DNA of 47,600 bases from Thiorhodococcus minor (GCF_010820565.1 NZ_JAAIJQ010000043.1:1-47600), one strand, 5' to 3'. Counted from the first letter of the stretch, positions 25,981 through 35,844 are shown. Notes: generated by a model not told the origin, from the letters alone. A program made the numbers and translations.

Positions 25981-26092
25981 TTGGTACGAAGATTCCCGGA
26001 AATCGCGTTAGCGGAAGACGACAGCAAGCATCCGACCCCATACTCGTTAGATCGACATCCTCTTCGCCACCGCAAGACCGAGACCGACCCAG

Positions 26093-27130
26093 ATGTTGCA
26101 AGAGATCGACACACTCCCCGACGACCTCCTCAAGGCCGAGAGCCGTGAGCTCGGTGCAGTACTTGGCGCACCGACACTGATCCATCTAGAGGGCAGCAAG
26201 AAGCCGCCGCTCTTCGTCTCGGTGCTCTTGCACGGCAATGAGACCGTCGGGTGGGATGCCATCCGGGGCCTGCTGAGGGAGCGGCTGGAGCGTTTCGGCG
26301 AGCTGCGGCTGCCGCGAGCACTGAGCCTATTCATCGGCAATGTCACGGCGGCGGCAAGCGGCGTCAGACGGCTACCCGGACAGCCCGACTACAATCGTGT
26401 CTGGCCCGGAAGTCCGCTCGAGCCCAGACTCGAGCACGACCTCATGGCCCGCGTCATGGACATCATGGCCGAGCGCGGCGTCTTCGCCAGCCTCGATCTG
26501 CACAACAACACCGGCCTCAACCCGCATTACGCCTGCGTCAACGTCGTCGACAATCGCTTTCTGCGCCTCGCAACACTCTTCAGTCGCACCATCGTCTACT
26601 TCATCCGGCCCGCGGGCGTGCAGTCGATGGCCATGGCACGACTCTGCCCGGCCGTGACCGTGGAATGCGGCAAGGTCGGCGATCAGCAGGGTATCGAGCA
26701 TGCACGCAGATTCATTGATGCCGCCCTGCATCTGACCGAGCTCCTGGATGAGCCCTTGGCGCCGCAAGATATCGATCTCTACCATACGGTTGCGCAGGTG
26801 CGGGTACCGGACGATGTGCACTTCAGCTTCTCGGCCGGGGAAGGGGACCTGATCCTGGACCCCGAGCTGGAGCGGATGAATTTCTGCGAGCTCCCACCCG
26901 GGACCCTCTTCGCCACCTGCCGCGACGACGGCGGCATCGGCCTCGATGTCCGCAACGAGATTGGACAGGACGTGGGCCCGCGCTTCTTCAGTCTCGACCA
27001 GGGGCAGCTGAGACTGCGCCAGAGCGTGATGCCTTCCATGCTGACGCTCGACGAGACGGTGATCCGGCAGGACTGTCTGTGCTACCTGATGGAGCGCTAT
27101 GGCAGCCATGTGCCGCATCGCACCGGATAG
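26093..27130 (+). CDS. M14-family (succinylglutamate desuccinylase/aspartoacylase-like) hydrolase
   Basis: This 345-residue zinc hydrolase of the AspA/AstE branch of M14 has the first zinc motif LLHGNE (His47, Glu50), NRVW around 101-104, the third ligand in SLDLHNNTG (His137) and a catalytic-type glutamate in VECGKVG (Glu191). A C-terminal beta domain follows. Members cleave amide bonds of acylated amino acids. The pairing with a GCS2 ligase recurs, as far as I recall, in other gammaproteobacteria. The substrate is unknown. It is convergent with the elyC-like gene, 21 bases apart. Confidence 0.85.
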   Translation: MLQEIDTLPDDLLKAESRELGAVLGAPTLIHLEGSKKPPLFVSVLLHGNETVGWDAIRGLLRERLERFGELRLPRALSLFIGNVTAAASGVRRLPGQPDYNRVWPGSPLEPRLEHDLMARVMDIMAERGVFASLDLHNNTGLNPHYACVNVVDNRFLRLATLFSRTIVYFIRPAGVQSMAMARLCPAVTVECGKVGDQQGIEHARRFIDAALHLTELLDEPLAPQDIDLYHTVAQVRVPDDVHFSFSAGEGDLILDPELERMNFCELPPGTLFATCRDDGGIGLDVRNEIGQDVGPRFFSLDQGQLRLRQSVMPSMLTLDETVIRQDCLCYLMERYGSHVPHRTG

Positions 27131-27151
27131 GACAGCCCCGGCAATTGCCGA

Positions 27152-27943
27152 TCAGGCGGCGACCTGCTCCGCCGGCGAGGCCCCCTGCGCCCAGGCGCGC
27201 AGCTGATACCAAAGTCGCCCAAGGTGCTCGTGAATGGCGTAGGCGCTCGTCGAGAAGGCCTTGATGGAGGGCAGCCAATCGGAATAGCCCATGTCGCCGC
27301 GCCAATCGGGCCGGTACACGAAGGCGGTCGGGGCGGGCGTCACTTCGAGGCCCACCTGCTCGAACAGCTCCACCGCACGCGGCAAGTGCCAAGCGTCGGT
27401 GACGAGCAAGATGCCGCCGATGCCGTCACGCGCTAGTAGGGGCGCAGTCAGGGTCGCATTCTCCCAGGTCGTCCGGCTCTCGGTCTCGACACCTGCCACC
27501 CGGACTCCGTAGTCGGCGATGAGCGCATCCGCCATCAGCCGCCCCACTGGCGCGCCCTCGTCCTCCAGCCGCCCGCCCGTGACATAGAGCGGCAGCCCGG
27601 TGCTGCGATGCAGCAAGGCTCCATAGCGAATGCGCCGCAAGCTGCCGTCGTCGACCGTATCTCCCCCGTACTCAGGGGCATTGATCCGACGCCCGGCGCC
27701 CAATACCACGATGGCCTGCGCTGCTTCGGGGACGGCCTCGAGGTCGATCGGCGGATAGGGCTCGAGCGGACGCATGAGGCTGGTCGCGATCACGGGCAGA
27801 CACATGAGGGTCAGGGTCGCGAAGGCGACGAAGGTCACCAGCCGCGCTGCGACCCCATGCCGCAGCCAGAGCGCCAGTGCCAGCATCAGGATGATGATGC
27901 CGGGCGGGATCAAGAGGCTCTTGATGATGCTGTAGAGCATCAT
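27152..27943 (-). CDS. YdcF/ElyC family (DUF218) membrane protein
   Basis: This 263-residue protein has two N-terminal membrane segments (about 5-27 and 33-55) and a DUF218 domain: [32 protein letters not shown] and [20 protein letters not shown]. ElyC in E. coli is needed for cell-wall assembly at low temperature. The ATG overlaps the lipA stop as ATGA, so it is coupled to lipA. Confidence 0.88.
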   Translation of the reverse strand: MMLYSIIKSLLIPPGIIILMLALALWLRHGVAARLVTFVAFATLTLMCLPVIATSLMRPLEPYPPIDLEAVPEAAQAIVVLGAGRRINAPEYGGDTVDDGSLRRIRYGALLHRSTGLPLYVTGGRLEDEGAPVGRLMADALIADYGVRVAGVETESRTTWENATLTAPLLARDGIGGILLVTDAWHLPRAVELFEQVGLEVTPAPTAFVYRPDWRGDMGYSDWLPSIKAFSTSAYAIHEHLGRLWYQLRAWAQGASPAEQVAA

Positions 27944-28914
27944 CGAATCAGATCGCCGGCCTGCTGATCCGCGTGGTAGGAAGAGCGCACCATGGCGCCG
28001 CTAGCGACGTTGGAGAAGCCCATGTCCTCACCCAGCAGGCGCAGCTCATCGAACTCATCCGGTGTCCAATAGCGAACGACGGGGAGGTGATCTCGGGTCG
28101 GCTGCAGATACTGGCCCAGGGTCAGCATCTCGCAGGCGTGATCTCGCAGGTCGCGCATCACCTGCAGGACCTCCTCGCGCGTCTCACCGAGACCCAGCAT
28201 GAGGCCTGACTTGGTCGGCACGGCGGGATGCTGTGCCTTGAAGTCCGCCAGCAGGCGCAGCGATCCGGCATAGTCCGCACCAGGCCGTGCCTGACGATAG
28301 AGTCGCGGCACCGTCTCAAGGTTGTGATTGAAGACGTCGGGAACGGCGTCGCCCACGAACTGAGCAAGGGCCACCGCTTCCCGACCGCGGAAATCAGGAA
28401 CCAGCACCTCAAGCCGGGTGCCCGGATTTCGGGCTCGCACCGCACGCAAGCAATCGGCAAAGTGCCCGGCCCCACCGTCGCGCAGATCGTCCCGGTCGAC
28501 CGAGGTGATGACGACGTAGCGCAGCCCCATGCTCGCAATGGAATCCGCGAGGTGCGTCGGCTCGCTCGGATCGATCGCCTCCGGCCGCCCGTGCGCGACA
28601 TCGCAGAAGGGACAGCGACGGGTGCAGACGTCGCCGAGGATCATGAAGGTCGCCGTCCCGTGATTGAAGCATTCACCGAGGTTGGGGCACATGGCCTCCT
28701 CACAGACGGTCGCGAGCTTGCTCTCGCGCAGCAATCTCTTGATCCGCGCGACGCTGGGCCCGACCGGCGCTTTCGCACGAATCCAGCTCGGCTTGCGCAG
28801 CGGCGGGTCCTTGGACTCGATCTTGACGGGGATGCGCGAGACCTTGTCCTTGCCGCGCTGATGGGTATCCGGGGTGGCGCGCGATGGCGCGCTCAGGGAA
28901 TCAGATTCACTCAT
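27940..28914 (-). CDS. lipA: Lipoyl synthase
   Basis: This 324-residue radical-SAM enzyme inserts two sulfurs into octanoyl groups to make lipoate. The auxiliary cluster motif C-x4-C-x5-C is at Cys71, Cys76 and Cys82. The radical-SAM motif C-x3-C-x2-C is at Cys97, Cys101 and Cys104. The C-terminal conserved segment ends RSSYHADQQ. The ATG at 28914 has AAGG five bases upstream; an ATG five codons earlier is possible. It is followed by the coupled elyC-like gene. lipB is not in the window. Confidence 0.95.
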   Translation of the reverse strand: MSESDSLSAPSRATPDTHQRGKDKVSRIPVKIESKDPPLRKPSWIRAKAPVGPSVARIKRLLRESKLATVCEEAMCPNLGECFNHGTATFMILGDVCTRRCPFCDVAHGRPEAIDPSEPTHLADSIASMGLRYVVITSVDRDDLRDGGAGHFADCLRAVRARNPGTRLEVLVPDFRGREAVALAQFVGDAVPDVFNHNLETVPRLYRQARPGADYAGSLRLLADFKAQHPAVPTKSGLMLGLGETREEVLQVMRDLRDHACEMLTLGQYLQPTRDHLPVVRYWTPDEFDELRLLGEDMGFSNVASGAMVRSSYHADQQAGDLIR

Positions 28915-28977
28915 GGAGCCCTTTTTCATCCAGCTGCAAAAGCCGGTGCTATGGGGTCTGGAGACAGGAGATAAAGG

Positions 28978-29000
28978 CGCTCGGCGAACAACGCCGAGCG
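28978..29000 (-). terminator. Terminator hairpin after idi
   Basis: A perfect 9-bp stem (CGCTCGGCG/CGCCGAGCG) with loop AACAA lies 17 bases beyond the idi stop. On the minus strand it is followed by CCTTTAT. It likely ends the yjbQ-rlp-idi transcript. Confidence 0.75.
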
Positions 29001-29016
29001 AGAAGGGAAATTTCTC

Positions 29017-29589
29017 TCAGTCTGGGAGCACCCTCGCCACCAGGATGTGGAACCAGGGGGTGAACCAATCGGGGTGCAGTTGCAGCGCGCGCCGGATCGC
29101 AGCCGGTGCCATCCAGCGCCAGGCCCCGATCTCCGTGGGATCAGGATGCGGATCGCCCGCATAGACGCCGCGAAAGATGTGCAGATATTCGTGCTCGATC
29201 AGACCCGAGCCCGCGTCTTCCGCGCGATAGACAAGCTCGTCACCCGCGGTGAGGTGCACGCGGATACCGAACTCCTCCGTCAAACGCCGACCCGCGGCCA
29301 TGCGCGTGTCTTCGCCCGGGCGAGGATGACCGCAGCAGGTGTTCGACCAGCGCGAGGCAAAATGATACTTGCTGTCCGCGCGGCGCTGCAGCAGCAGCTC
29401 GCCCTCGGCGTTGAACACCAGGATCGAGAACGCCCTGTGCAGATCTCCGTCGTGGTGCGCCTCGAGCTTGCCGGCCACGCCCGTGGCACGGTCGGTCTCA
29501 TCGACCACGATGACCCGCTCCCTGGCGTCGCGCTGTGCGGCCCGCTCAAGGTCTTCTGCCCCGAGGGGCGGAACGATCTGGGCACTCAA
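29017..29589 (-). CDS. idi: Isopentenyl-diphosphate delta-isomerase, type I
   Basis: This 190-residue Nudix-fold enzyme interconverts IPP and DMAPP, feeding carotenoid and bacteriochlorophyll phytyl synthesis. The catalytic cysteine lies in [13 protein letters not shown] (Cys86) and the catalytic glutamate in EHEYLHIF (Glu134). Metal-binding histidines are [10 protein letters not shown]. The ATG overlaps the RuBisCO-like gene stop by four bases, so it is translationally coupled to it. It is the last gene of the operon next to puf. Confidence 0.95.
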   Translation of the reverse strand: MSAQIVPPLGAEDLERAAQRDARERVIVVDETDRATGVAGKLEAHHDGDLHRAFSILVFNAEGELLLQRRADSKYHFASRWSNTCCGHPRPGEDTRMAAGRRLTEEFGIRVHLTAGDELVYRAEDAGSGLIEHEYLHIFRGVYAGDPHPDPTEIGAWRWMAPAAIRRALQLHPDWFTPWFHILVARVLPD

Positions 29590-30941
29590 CTATCACCTCC
29601 AGTGCGCTTCTGATCGGATTGCTCGGCCGGTGCCGGATCGCCAGGCTTACGGAAGGCGCGGATCGCCTCCCGGAGCGCCTCGTGGGCGGCTGCGTGCGTG
29701 TCGATATCGACACCATTGGCGATCGCGTCCCAGGCCTGGCGGACGCTGGCCGCGCCACCGCGCGGTCCCATCGGGTGCCCGAAGACACCGCGCCCTGGAA
29801 CGAAGCCGAAGTCGGCGGAGCCGACCTTGCGGTAGAGAGGCTCCAAGGTGCCCGCCCAGTCGCTCCCACCAGGAACCGGGAGACTCGGCTTGATCGGCCC
29901 CATGGGATCCAGGCAAGCCGCTACATTATCACGCACTTCGTCATCGCTCGTGTGCATCCGCGCGCCGAAGCCGGGCATGATGATGACATCGAATCCCGCA
30001 AGCCGCTGCAGCTTGGTGAAGACCTTGGTGTGAATGCCAAAGTGATCGAGACGACTGAAGGGGGCAATGAAGGGAAAATGGGCGATGAGGGGCACCCGCG
30101 CATGCTTGCGCAGCATCCGCACGCCGCTCAGGCCAACCGGCATGGCGTTGATCAGGACCGCGTTCGCACCATTGGCCACTGCGATATCGTGGAGATCGAC
30201 CATGCGATCGACCTCGTCGGTAATGTTGGCGAGATACATCTTCGGAACGCCAGTCTCCTCCTCGGCCCGCTTTCGCGCCGCACCCAGCAGGGCCGAGCGC
30301 TTCTCGAGCGGACACCAGGGCGTGTCGGCCAACATCTCGTCGTCCTTCGCTACATCCAGCCCACCGAGCCAGCTGGCGTAGCCAAGCTCGCTAAAGGCCT
30401 CGGGCGGCAATCCGATGTTGGGCTTGATGACGCCGAAGAAGATCGGGCGATTGTAGGCCTGAAGCAGATCTCGAATCCCTTGGACCCCGAATCGAGGGCC
30501 ATCGAACGCCGCGAGATAGGCATCCGGAAAATGGATATCGAGCAGCTTGACGACCGGGAGCCCCGGGGCGAAGAAGGTTCCCTCACCGCAGACCGCGCTG
30601 AGCAGGTTCGGAATCCTTGGCCCAAAATTACCGTGCGGATGGGCAATGCGCACACGGCACGCCGACACCCCGCCATCCGGGGGCTTGGCGATGTCGTAGC
30701 TGAACTCGGGCCGGCCGGCTGCGAGCACCTCGAGGTCGATGACCCTCGCGCCAAAGGTCGACCTCAGGTCTTCATCGTAACCGACACGCCGCCACTGAGC
30801 CGTCGACTGCTCGGCACAGAAATGCGCCGCCGCAAGATCCGGATCGCCAGAGCACTCGAAGTAGTAGTCGAGCGTGATGTAGGCGTCCGGGTCCAGCGTC
30901 CTAGCGTCCGCGAAGAACCCCGACCACTCAGCGTCTCTCAT
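29586..30941 (-). CDS. RuBisCO-like protein, form IV (photo type)
   Basis: This 451-residue protein matches the green-sulfur-bacterial RuBisCO-like protein pattern ([40 protein letters not shown]). The carbamate lysine and metal ligands are kept (KDDE, Lys199, Asp201, Glu202), as is the first active-site lysine (Lys173 in VIKPN). The position of RuBisCO Lys177 is Asn175, and the loop-6 region reads MPGFGARM without the catalytic lysine. It cannot be a carboxylase. In Chlorobium such proteins affect sulfur metabolism; other form IV enzymes are isomerases or enolases of methylthio-sugar phosphates. It is sandwiched between yjbQ and idi, three and minus-four bases apart. Confidence 0.95.
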   Translation of the reverse strand: MRDAEWSGFFADARTLDPDAYITLDYYFECSGDPDLAAAHFCAEQSTAQWRRVGYDEDLRSTFGARVIDLEVLAAGRPEFSYDIAKPPDGGVSACRVRIAHPHGNFGPRIPNLLSAVCGEGTFFAPGLPVVKLLDIHFPDAYLAAFDGPRFGVQGIRDLLQAYNRPIFFGVIKPNIGLPPEAFSELGYASWLGGLDVAKDDEMLADTPWCPLEKRSALLGAARKRAEEETGVPKMYLANITDEVDRMVDLHDIAVANGANAVLINAMPVGLSGVRMLRKHARVPLIAHFPFIAPFSRLDHFGIHTKVFTKLQRLAGFDVIIMPGFGARMHTSDDEVRDNVAACLDPMGPIKPSLPVPGGSDWAGTLEPLYRKVGSADFGFVPGRGVFGHPMGPRGGAASVRQAWDAIANGVDIDTHAAAHEALREAIRAFRKPGDPAPAEQSDQKRTGGDS

Positions 30942-30944
30942 GCT

Positions 30945-31373
30945 CTAGACTTCCCCCGCGACCTGCACCGTCAGCTTGCGCTGCTCGCGCGGTCCATCGA
31001 GCTCGACGAAGAAGATCGACTGCCACTCCCCTAGCAAGAGCTTCCCGTCCGCCACCAGGATCGTCTCCGAGGCATTCATGAAGAGGCCAATGAGATGGGA
31101 ATGGGTATTCGGACGACCATCCACTGGAGCGATGTCGTGTCGGTAGTCGCGCGCAGGAGGGGCGAGCGTCGTCAGGAAGTCCAGCATGTCCCGCTGCAGC
31201 TTGGGCTCCTTCTCATTGAGCGCCACGAACGCGGTGGTGTGCGCCGATGCGATGGTGACCTGCCCATTGCGCACTGCGTAGCGCTCGAATATCTCCCGAA
31301 CGGAGCCCGAAACATCAATGATCTGAATCGGCATTTCAGTTGGGATGATCAGGCTCTCGCATTGAAACCGCAT
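30945..31373 (-). CDS. YjbQ/UPF0047 family protein, copy 2
   Basis: This is a 142-residue YjbQ family protein. Motifs are NGQVTIASAHTTAFVALNEKE, with the conserved His kept, RPNTHSHLIGLFMNASETI and LGEWQSIFFVELDGPR. The ATG at 31373 was chosen because the longer frame overlaps the terminator hairpin. It is the first gene of the yjbQ-rlp-idi operon. The family is annotated as thiamine-phosphate-related on limited evidence; the true substrate is open. It is clearly diverged from copy 1 at 25398. Confidence 0.85.
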   Translation of the reverse strand: MRFQCESLIIPTEMPIQIIDVSGSVREIFERYAVRNGQVTIASAHTTAFVALNEKEPKLQRDMLDFLTTLAPPARDYRHDIAPVDGRPNTHSHLIGLFMNASETILVADGKLLLGEWQSIFFVELDGPREQRKLTVQVAGEV

Positions 31374-31408
31374 TTCGCACGCTCGCGTTTTCAGAGGCTC
31401 AAATAGCA

Positions 31409-31445
31409 ACGGGCGGGGCGAGAATCATGCTCTCCCCCCGCCCGT
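31409..31445 (-). terminator. puf operon terminator/attenuator hairpin
   Basis: ACGGGCGGGG and CCCCGCCCGT form a long stem extended by GAGA/TCTC, with a loop near AATCATGC. On the minus strand the stem is followed by TGCTATTT. It lies 22 bases past the pufA3 stop and should end most puf transcripts before yjbQ. Confidence 0.8.
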
Positions 31446-31466
31446 CGGGACTCTCGACTGCCAGGC

Positions 31467-31655
31467 TTACTTTCCCGAGGGGAGGACGCTCATACCTGCA
31501 GTCACTTCCACGGGCTGATAATCCGGGCCTTGCAGCCAGTCGAATCCATCGGAATACAGCAGCATGTAATGGATCGACAGGGCGAGCAAAAATAGGAACG
31601 CGAACAGGCCGATCAGGGCTGTACGTGGATCGAAGATCTGCCAAATCTTGTGCAT
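31467..31655 (-). CDS. pufA: Light-harvesting 1 alpha polypeptide, third copy
   Basis: This 62-residue LH1 alpha subunit begins [11 protein letters not shown], has one membrane helix with the bacteriochlorophyll-binding His in [10 protein letters not shown], and continues with FDWLQGPD and a C-terminal tail to PSGK. It is the last gene of the puf operon. It shares its N-terminus with the second copy but has a longer tail. Confidence 0.95.
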   Translation of the reverse strand: MHKIWQIFDPRTALIGLFAFLFLLALSIHYMLLYSDGFDWLQGPDYQPVEVTAGMSVLPSGK

Positions 31656-31745
31656 CTAGATGTCTCCTGAGCAAAGTACGGGAAGCCGGTGCTAGCTTCA
31701 CCGGCCTCCCGTCTTCAGATCCGCTCGGTGGCGGATACTTGGCAA

Positions 31746-31886
31746 TTACAGCCAGGGACGCCAGAGCCAAGCAAGGATGTGCGCGATGATGACGATGCCA
31801 AAAAACATGGTCATGCTCTGCACGAAGATCGCGTGGAATTCTTTCGCCTCTTCTTCGGTCAGTCCGGTCATGCTCTTGTCAGCCAT
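31746..31886 (-). CDS. pufB: Light-harvesting 1 beta polypeptide, third copy
   Basis: This 46-residue LH1 beta subunit begins [20 protein letters not shown]. The membrane helix carries the ligand His in [14 protein letters not shown], and the protein ends at that motif. It is nearly identical to the first copy (Ala for Gly and Met for Ala changes). It precedes pufA copy 3 by 90 bases. Confidence 0.97.
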   Translation of the reverse strand: MADKSMTGLTEEEAKEFHAIFVQSMTMFFGIVIIAHILAWLWRPWL

Positions 31887-32017
31887 TGAATTAACCTCAA
31901 TATCTTGTGTTCGACCTGTCGGCCGTTACCGCGAGCACTCTCGCGGCTAGGATCGCTCTGGACGCGTCAGAGAGCACCTTGCAAGCGCCTCGGACGCGAC
32001 CAATTCCTGAAGTGGTC

Positions 32018-32152
32018 TCAGGAGCCACTCAGCCAATTGAATGCCGGGCTGCTGAGCAGGATGAAGTGGATCAACAGCGCCAGCACGAACAGGAACCCGA
32101 ACAGGGCAACCAAAGTTCTACGCGGATCAAAGATCTGCCAGATTTTATGCAT
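32018..32152 (-). CDS. pufA: Light-harvesting 1 alpha polypeptide, second copy (short)
   Basis: This 44-residue alpha subunit begins [12 protein letters not shown]. The chlorophyll ligand is His in [10 protein letters not shown], and the protein ends FNWLSGS. It stops right after the tryptophan region, lacking the ~18-residue C-terminal tail of copies 1 and 3. No frameshift is visible; the stop is a clean TGA. Confidence 0.95.
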   Translation of the reverse strand: MHKIWQIFDPRRTLVALFGFLFVLALLIHFILLSSPAFNWLSGS

Positions 32153-32235
32153 GTGTATTCTCCGGTCTCTTACTGGTGGGCGCTGCCGTATACAACAACC
32201 GCCCGGTCGGTCACTACCACAAGAACCCTAGGCTA

Positions 32236-32382
32236 TTACAGCCAAGGACGCCACAACCACACGAGGATGTGCGCAACAACGACGATCCCCGTGAACGCGA
32301 CGAAACTGGACACGAAGATGCCGTGAAATTCCTTGGCCTCGTCTTCACTGAGTCCAGAAGTCGAGCGATTCTCGCTAGCCAT
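32236..32382 (-). CDS. pufB: Light-harvesting 1 beta polypeptide, second copy
   Basis: This 48-residue beta subunit begins [19 protein letters not shown]. The helix carries the ligand His in [14 protein letters not shown]. Its N-terminal ten residues differ entirely from copies 1 and 3, so it is the divergent set with the short alpha. It follows pufC after 160 bases of noncoding DNA. Confidence 0.96.
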   Translation of the reverse strand: MASENRSTSGLSEDEAKEFHGIFVSSFVAFTGIVVVAHILVWLWRPWL

Positions 32383-32542
32383 TGGATATCCCTCACAGAT
32401 TGTCAGGATGGCTTAAACGATTCGGTTACTTACCATCGCCGGCCAATGAATGCGATCAACGCCATTCACCGCCAGCTTCCTTTGCAACGCCTTCATCCGT
32501 GTGGCGCTGCGCGGGCGTCCCTGCCCTGCGTCTATCCTATGG

Positions 32543-33628
32543 CTACAGCTTTTGCTGAGCAGGTGCTGCGTCTTCCGCTGGTGCCGGCTCGGCTGGCGCC
32601 GCCTCTGCAGCAGGCTCTGCTGCCTTCGGCATACCTTGGAGAGCCGGATAGTCCTTCGCCATCTGCGCACCATACAGCGGCTTGTAGACTCCCTGGTGAC
32701 AGGTCATGCAGCTGACCTTGAAGGGATCGCCGTAAGGGCCTTTGCGCGACTCGGGAAGTACGTCGTTGAGCGGCCAGATGTAATCCTGGTTGAGCTCACG
32801 CACGTGACGGATGGCGTACCAAGCCGTCGTCCGCTTCGGCGTACTCTGGTCCCAGGCGAAGAAGGAGCGCGTGTTGTGGCAGAAGGTGCAGTTCACGCCC
32901 ATGGCGTCGGAGATCTGCATCATTAGGCCATAAGTCCACTCCGCCTGCTTGATCGACGTGCGGTTACCTGCCGGCAGAGCCGTTTGGCCAATCACCCGGA
33001 TCTCGTTCGCCTGATCGAGGAACGGCGTGTATGGATCATAGGGCAGCGAAGCATAGGCAACCGTCGAGGCACCATAGTTCTGGCCGGTGGGCTTCATGCC
33101 AGACGGCTGACCCGGACCTGGATCGGTCGCCCACACGTACTCAGGAACCGGCTTGCCGCGATGGCAGGTGTAGCAGGTGACGCCAGTGTCAGCGACATGA
33201 TCCTTCCAGTCGGCATTGGTGTCACGCACCAGCTCGAACATCCGACGCGAGACGACCTTGGTGTAGATGTCGTCCGACGCCCAGTTACCCGGGACGTGGC
33301 AGTAGTTGCAGCCTTCCTTCGGAGAGACCCAGGTCGTCACCGCAACCATGGTCCGCGTGAATTCCGCGACCGTCAGATCGCTCAGGACCTGGACGTTCTC
33401 ATAGACATCCGAGACCTTGGCACCACCCTCCGCCGCCGGAGGAATCGCCGCGGGCGGCATATTGTCCTTTAGGCTTGCCTCGAGCAGACGCGGATTGTAG
33501 TTCTGCTCCATGCCAAGACCGCGGTAGCCGTTCTGGACGATTTCTGGCGGCGGACGCTCGCAGCCCAGCAGGACGACGGAAGCGACGACCGCAGCCAAGG
33601 GGACAGAGACTTTCTTGCCGATATTCAT
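32543..33628 (-). CDS. pufC: Reaction-centre tetrahaem cytochrome c subunit
   Basis: This 361-residue periplasmic lipoprotein re-reduces the photo-oxidised special pair. Four haem motifs are present: CNYCH, CYTCH, CTFCH and CMTCH. The lipobox is LLGC (Cys23). The C-terminus is an Ala/Pro/Glu-rich tail. The ATG overlaps the pufM stop as ATGA. Presence of pufC explains the absence of pufX. Confidence 0.97.
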   Translation of the reverse strand: MNIGKKVSVPLAAVVASVVLLGCERPPPEIVQNGYRGLGMEQNYNPRLLEASLKDNMPPAAIPPAAEGGAKVSDVYENVQVLSDLTVAEFTRTMVAVTTWVSPKEGCNYCHVPGNWASDDIYTKVVSRRMFELVRDTNADWKDHVADTGVTCYTCHRGKPVPEYVWATDPGPGQPSGMKPTGQNYGASTVAYASLPYDPYTPFLDQANEIRVIGQTALPAGNRTSIKQAEWTYGLMMQISDAMGVNCTFCHNTRSFFAWDQSTPKRTTAWYAIRHVRELNQDYIWPLNDVLPESRKGPYGDPFKVSCMTCHQGVYKPLYGAQMAKDYPALQGMPKAAEPAAEAAPAEPAPAEDAAPAQQKL

Positions 33629-34596
33629 TGCGCCACCCCCGTTGCATACGGATCGACGACGGTCACTTCCGACGGATAGCCCGGAGCGACGCCGTGCTTC
33701 ACGGCCCAGAGGTACCAGTTCTCGACTACGGTTCCGGTTAGCAGGATACCGATGCCAGCGGTGATCACCGTCAGAACCGCGAACCACCAAGCCCAACGGT
33801 GGATGGATTCCATGGAGGCATTGAAGCCCATGGTCCAGCGCCAGAAGATGGCTGCACGCTCTGCCGCCGTACCGCGATCAGTGATCTGATCGATCTCGCG
33901 GTCACCACCGAAGCGGCTAACGGCCAGGATGGTCGCGCCGTGCATCGCGAAGAGCAGGGCCGAGCCATAGAGGAAGGCGATCGACAGCATGTGGAACGGA
34001 TTGTAGTAGAGGTTGCCGTAGCGAATCGAGAAGGCAGCCGTCCAGTCCAGGTGCGGGAAGATGCCGAAGGGAACCGCTTCCGCCCAGCTGCCCATCATGA
34101 TGGGACGGATGAAACCGAGGCTGAGGTAGAAGAAGATCGCCGCCGCGAAGGCCCACGACAGATGCTGACTCATCCCCAGGGCTTCGGCGCGCTTATAGGT
34201 GCGAACCCACCACAGGAGAATCGACATGGTCAGGAAGAAGCCTGCCATCAGCCACCAGCCACCTTCCGACAGTGGAGGAATGCTCAGGCCGTATTGCGGC
34301 GCCGGCGGCTCGAGACCTAGCCAGAAGAAGTGCTTCACGAACTGGATGATGCTCCAGTCCACCGAGGCCAGCATATTGAAGCCGATGATGAAGATGGCAG
34401 TGAAGCCAAAGATCAACGACAGCGTTCCGGTAAAGCCGAGGTAGATAGGACCGACCTGAGCGTCACCGATCTTTCCGAGCCAGTAGGAGAAGATCGGATT
34501 GCCGATGCGTGGCAGATGGCCTTTCGGCAAGGGTACACCGGGGTAAGCCGGAGAGCGCACCTGCACGCTGTTAAATATGTTCTGATATTCGGGCAT
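33625..34596 (-). CDS. pufM: Photosynthetic reaction centre M subunit
   Basis: This 323-residue M subunit with five membrane helices binds the special pair, non-haem iron and QA together with L. It begins [19 protein letters not shown] and contains the conserved [20 protein letters not shown] with the special-pair His, and [16 protein letters not shown] with an iron-ligand His. AGGAGA lies upstream. The gap from pufL is 16 bases. Confidence 0.97.
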   Translation of the reverse strand: MPEYQNIFNSVQVRSPAYPGVPLPKGHLPRIGNPIFSYWLGKIGDAQVGPIYLGFTGTLSLIFGFTAIFIIGFNMLASVDWSIIQFVKHFFWLGLEPPAPQYGLSIPPLSEGGWWLMAGFFLTMSILLWWVRTYKRAEALGMSQHLSWAFAAAIFFYLSLGFIRPIMMGSWAEAVPFGIFPHLDWTAAFSIRYGNLYYNPFHMLSIAFLYGSALLFAMHGATILAVSRFGGDREIDQITDRGTAAERAAIFWRWTMGFNASMESIHRWAWWFAVLTVITAGIGILLTGTVVENWYLWAVKHGVAPGYPSEVTVVDPYATGVAQ

Positions 34597-34612
34597 TGTA
34601 GTCTCCTAGATC

Positions 34613-35449
34613 CTACCAGAGCGGGAGCTCAAGCCACCAGTTCCACCATTCCGGCCAACCGCGGGTCCAGAAGGGGCCACTGATCACGATACAAACCGCG
34701 CTCCAGAACACCGCGCTCAGCGCCAGGAAGAGGCCGAGGCGATGGATCGCCAGTGCACCGATAGAGTAGCCAACGATATCGCGGAAGAAGGTGTTCTCGT
34801 GCTCGCTGGTCTTGACCTCTTCGCCCTTCTGCGGATTCGTCACCGACAGGATCAGAGACCCGTGCATGGACAGCGCCAGGCAGTTGGTGAAGAAGAAGGT
34901 GATGGCGAGCATGTGAGCCGGGTTGTAGTGGAAATGCAGGAATTGATATCCCACATTCGAGACCCAATCGAGGTGACTCAGGATGCCATACGGGAACCCA
35001 TGACCCCAAGCACCTAGCAGGATCGGACGCACAACCACGAGCACCAGATAGGCACCAATGGCAAACGCGAAGGCGAAGGGGATGTGAAAGCCGATTCCGA
35101 GCTTACGGCAAATCTCGACTTCTCTCAGCGCCCAGCAAATGAAGGCGCCAGCCGCACAGATGGTAATGATCTGCCACAAACCGCCTTCGGTGAGCGGAGC
35201 CATTCCAAGGCCGTAACTGAGATCAGGGGGAGCAATACTGATCTGCCAGATATTGTAGGTTTGGAGCTCGGCGTTAGGCCCGATGGTCGCACCCCAAACG
35301 ATCAGGAGCACGCCCAACAGCGTAAAGAAGGCACCTGCGACCCCGAAGAAGCCGACATAGAACGGCCCCACCCAGAAGTCGAATAGGTCTCCCCCTATCA
35401 GCGTCCCGCCACGGACGCGGTATTTTCTCTCAAAACTGAGCATGGCCAT
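34613..35449 (-). CDS. pufL: Photosynthetic reaction centre L subunit
   Basis: This 278-residue L subunit begins [17 protein letters not shown]. It has five membrane helices, [20 protein letters not shown] with the special-pair His, and [14 protein letters not shown] with an iron ligand. It ends [18 protein letters not shown] is eight bases before the ATG. The upstream gap carries two hairpins. Confidence 0.97.
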   Translation of the reverse strand: MAMLSFERKYRVRGGTLIGGDLFDFWVGPFYVGFFGVAGAFFTLLGVLLIVWGATIGPNAELQTYNIWQISIAPPDLSYGLGMAPLTEGGLWQIITICAAGAFICWALREVEICRKLGIGFHIPFAFAFAIGAYLVLVVVRPILLGAWGHGFPYGILSHLDWVSNVGYQFLHFHYNPAHMLAITFFFTNCLALSMHGSLILSVTNPQKGEEVKTSEHENTFFRDIVGYSIGALAIHRLGLFLALSAVFWSAVCIVISGPFWTRGWPEWWNWWLELPLW

Positions 35450-35467
35450 CGTAAAATCCTCTGCTGG

Positions 35468-35543
35468 GGAGGCACCCCTGGCGGCTGCCTCCTCTTAGCA
35501 CTGCCAGCGGCGGGTAAGACCTGTCATGACGACAGGCCTTACC
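35468..35543 (-). promoter_or_regulatory. pufA-pufL intercistronic hairpins
   Basis: Two stem-loops lie in the 117-base gap. The first has arms of about 13 bp (35513-35543, GGTAAGACCTGTC against GACAGGCCTTACC, one mismatch, loop ATGAC). The second has 7-bp arms (GGAGGCA/TGCCTCC, 35468-35492). In Rhodobacter equivalents protect pufBA mRNA from 3' decay and raise LH1 over reaction-centre output. Confidence 0.8.
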
Positions 35544-35566
35544 TACCACCCCCGAGAAGGACGCGA

Positions 35567-35761
35567 TTACCTCTGGGGGACAACCGGCGTCACTTGCTGA
35601 ACGGTGGCAGCCGGAACACCGTCTTCGAGCCAGTTGAACTCGGCAGTGCTGAGCAGAATCATATGAATGGCGAGGCCAAGGACGATCAGGAACGCGAAGA
35701 GCGCGACCAGCATGCGACGCGGATCGACGAGCAGCCAAATTTTCCAGAGATCAGGGGACAT
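35567..35761 (-). CDS. pufA: Light-harvesting 1 alpha polypeptide, first copy
   Basis: This 64-residue alpha subunit begins [16 protein letters not shown]. The helix has the ligand His in [11 protein letters not shown], followed by FNWLEDG and a long tail ending in VVPQR. AGGAGA lies eight bases before the ATG; a GTG one codon earlier is less likely. It follows pufB1. Confidence 0.96.
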   Translation of the reverse strand: MSPDLWKIWLLVDPRRMLVALFAFLIVLGLAIHMILLSTAEFNWLEDGVPAATVQQVTPVVPQR

Positions 35762-35844
35762 CACGTTTCTCCTAGAGATGAATAGATTCAGGGCTTAAAA
35801 GGATCGGTTGATCGCAACTGGATCAACGCTCAACCCAATCTGAA

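Noticed and set aside
29535-31034. 499-codon plus-strand frame opposite the RuBisCO-like gene
   Set aside because: Complement of a clearly conserved protein; no domain.
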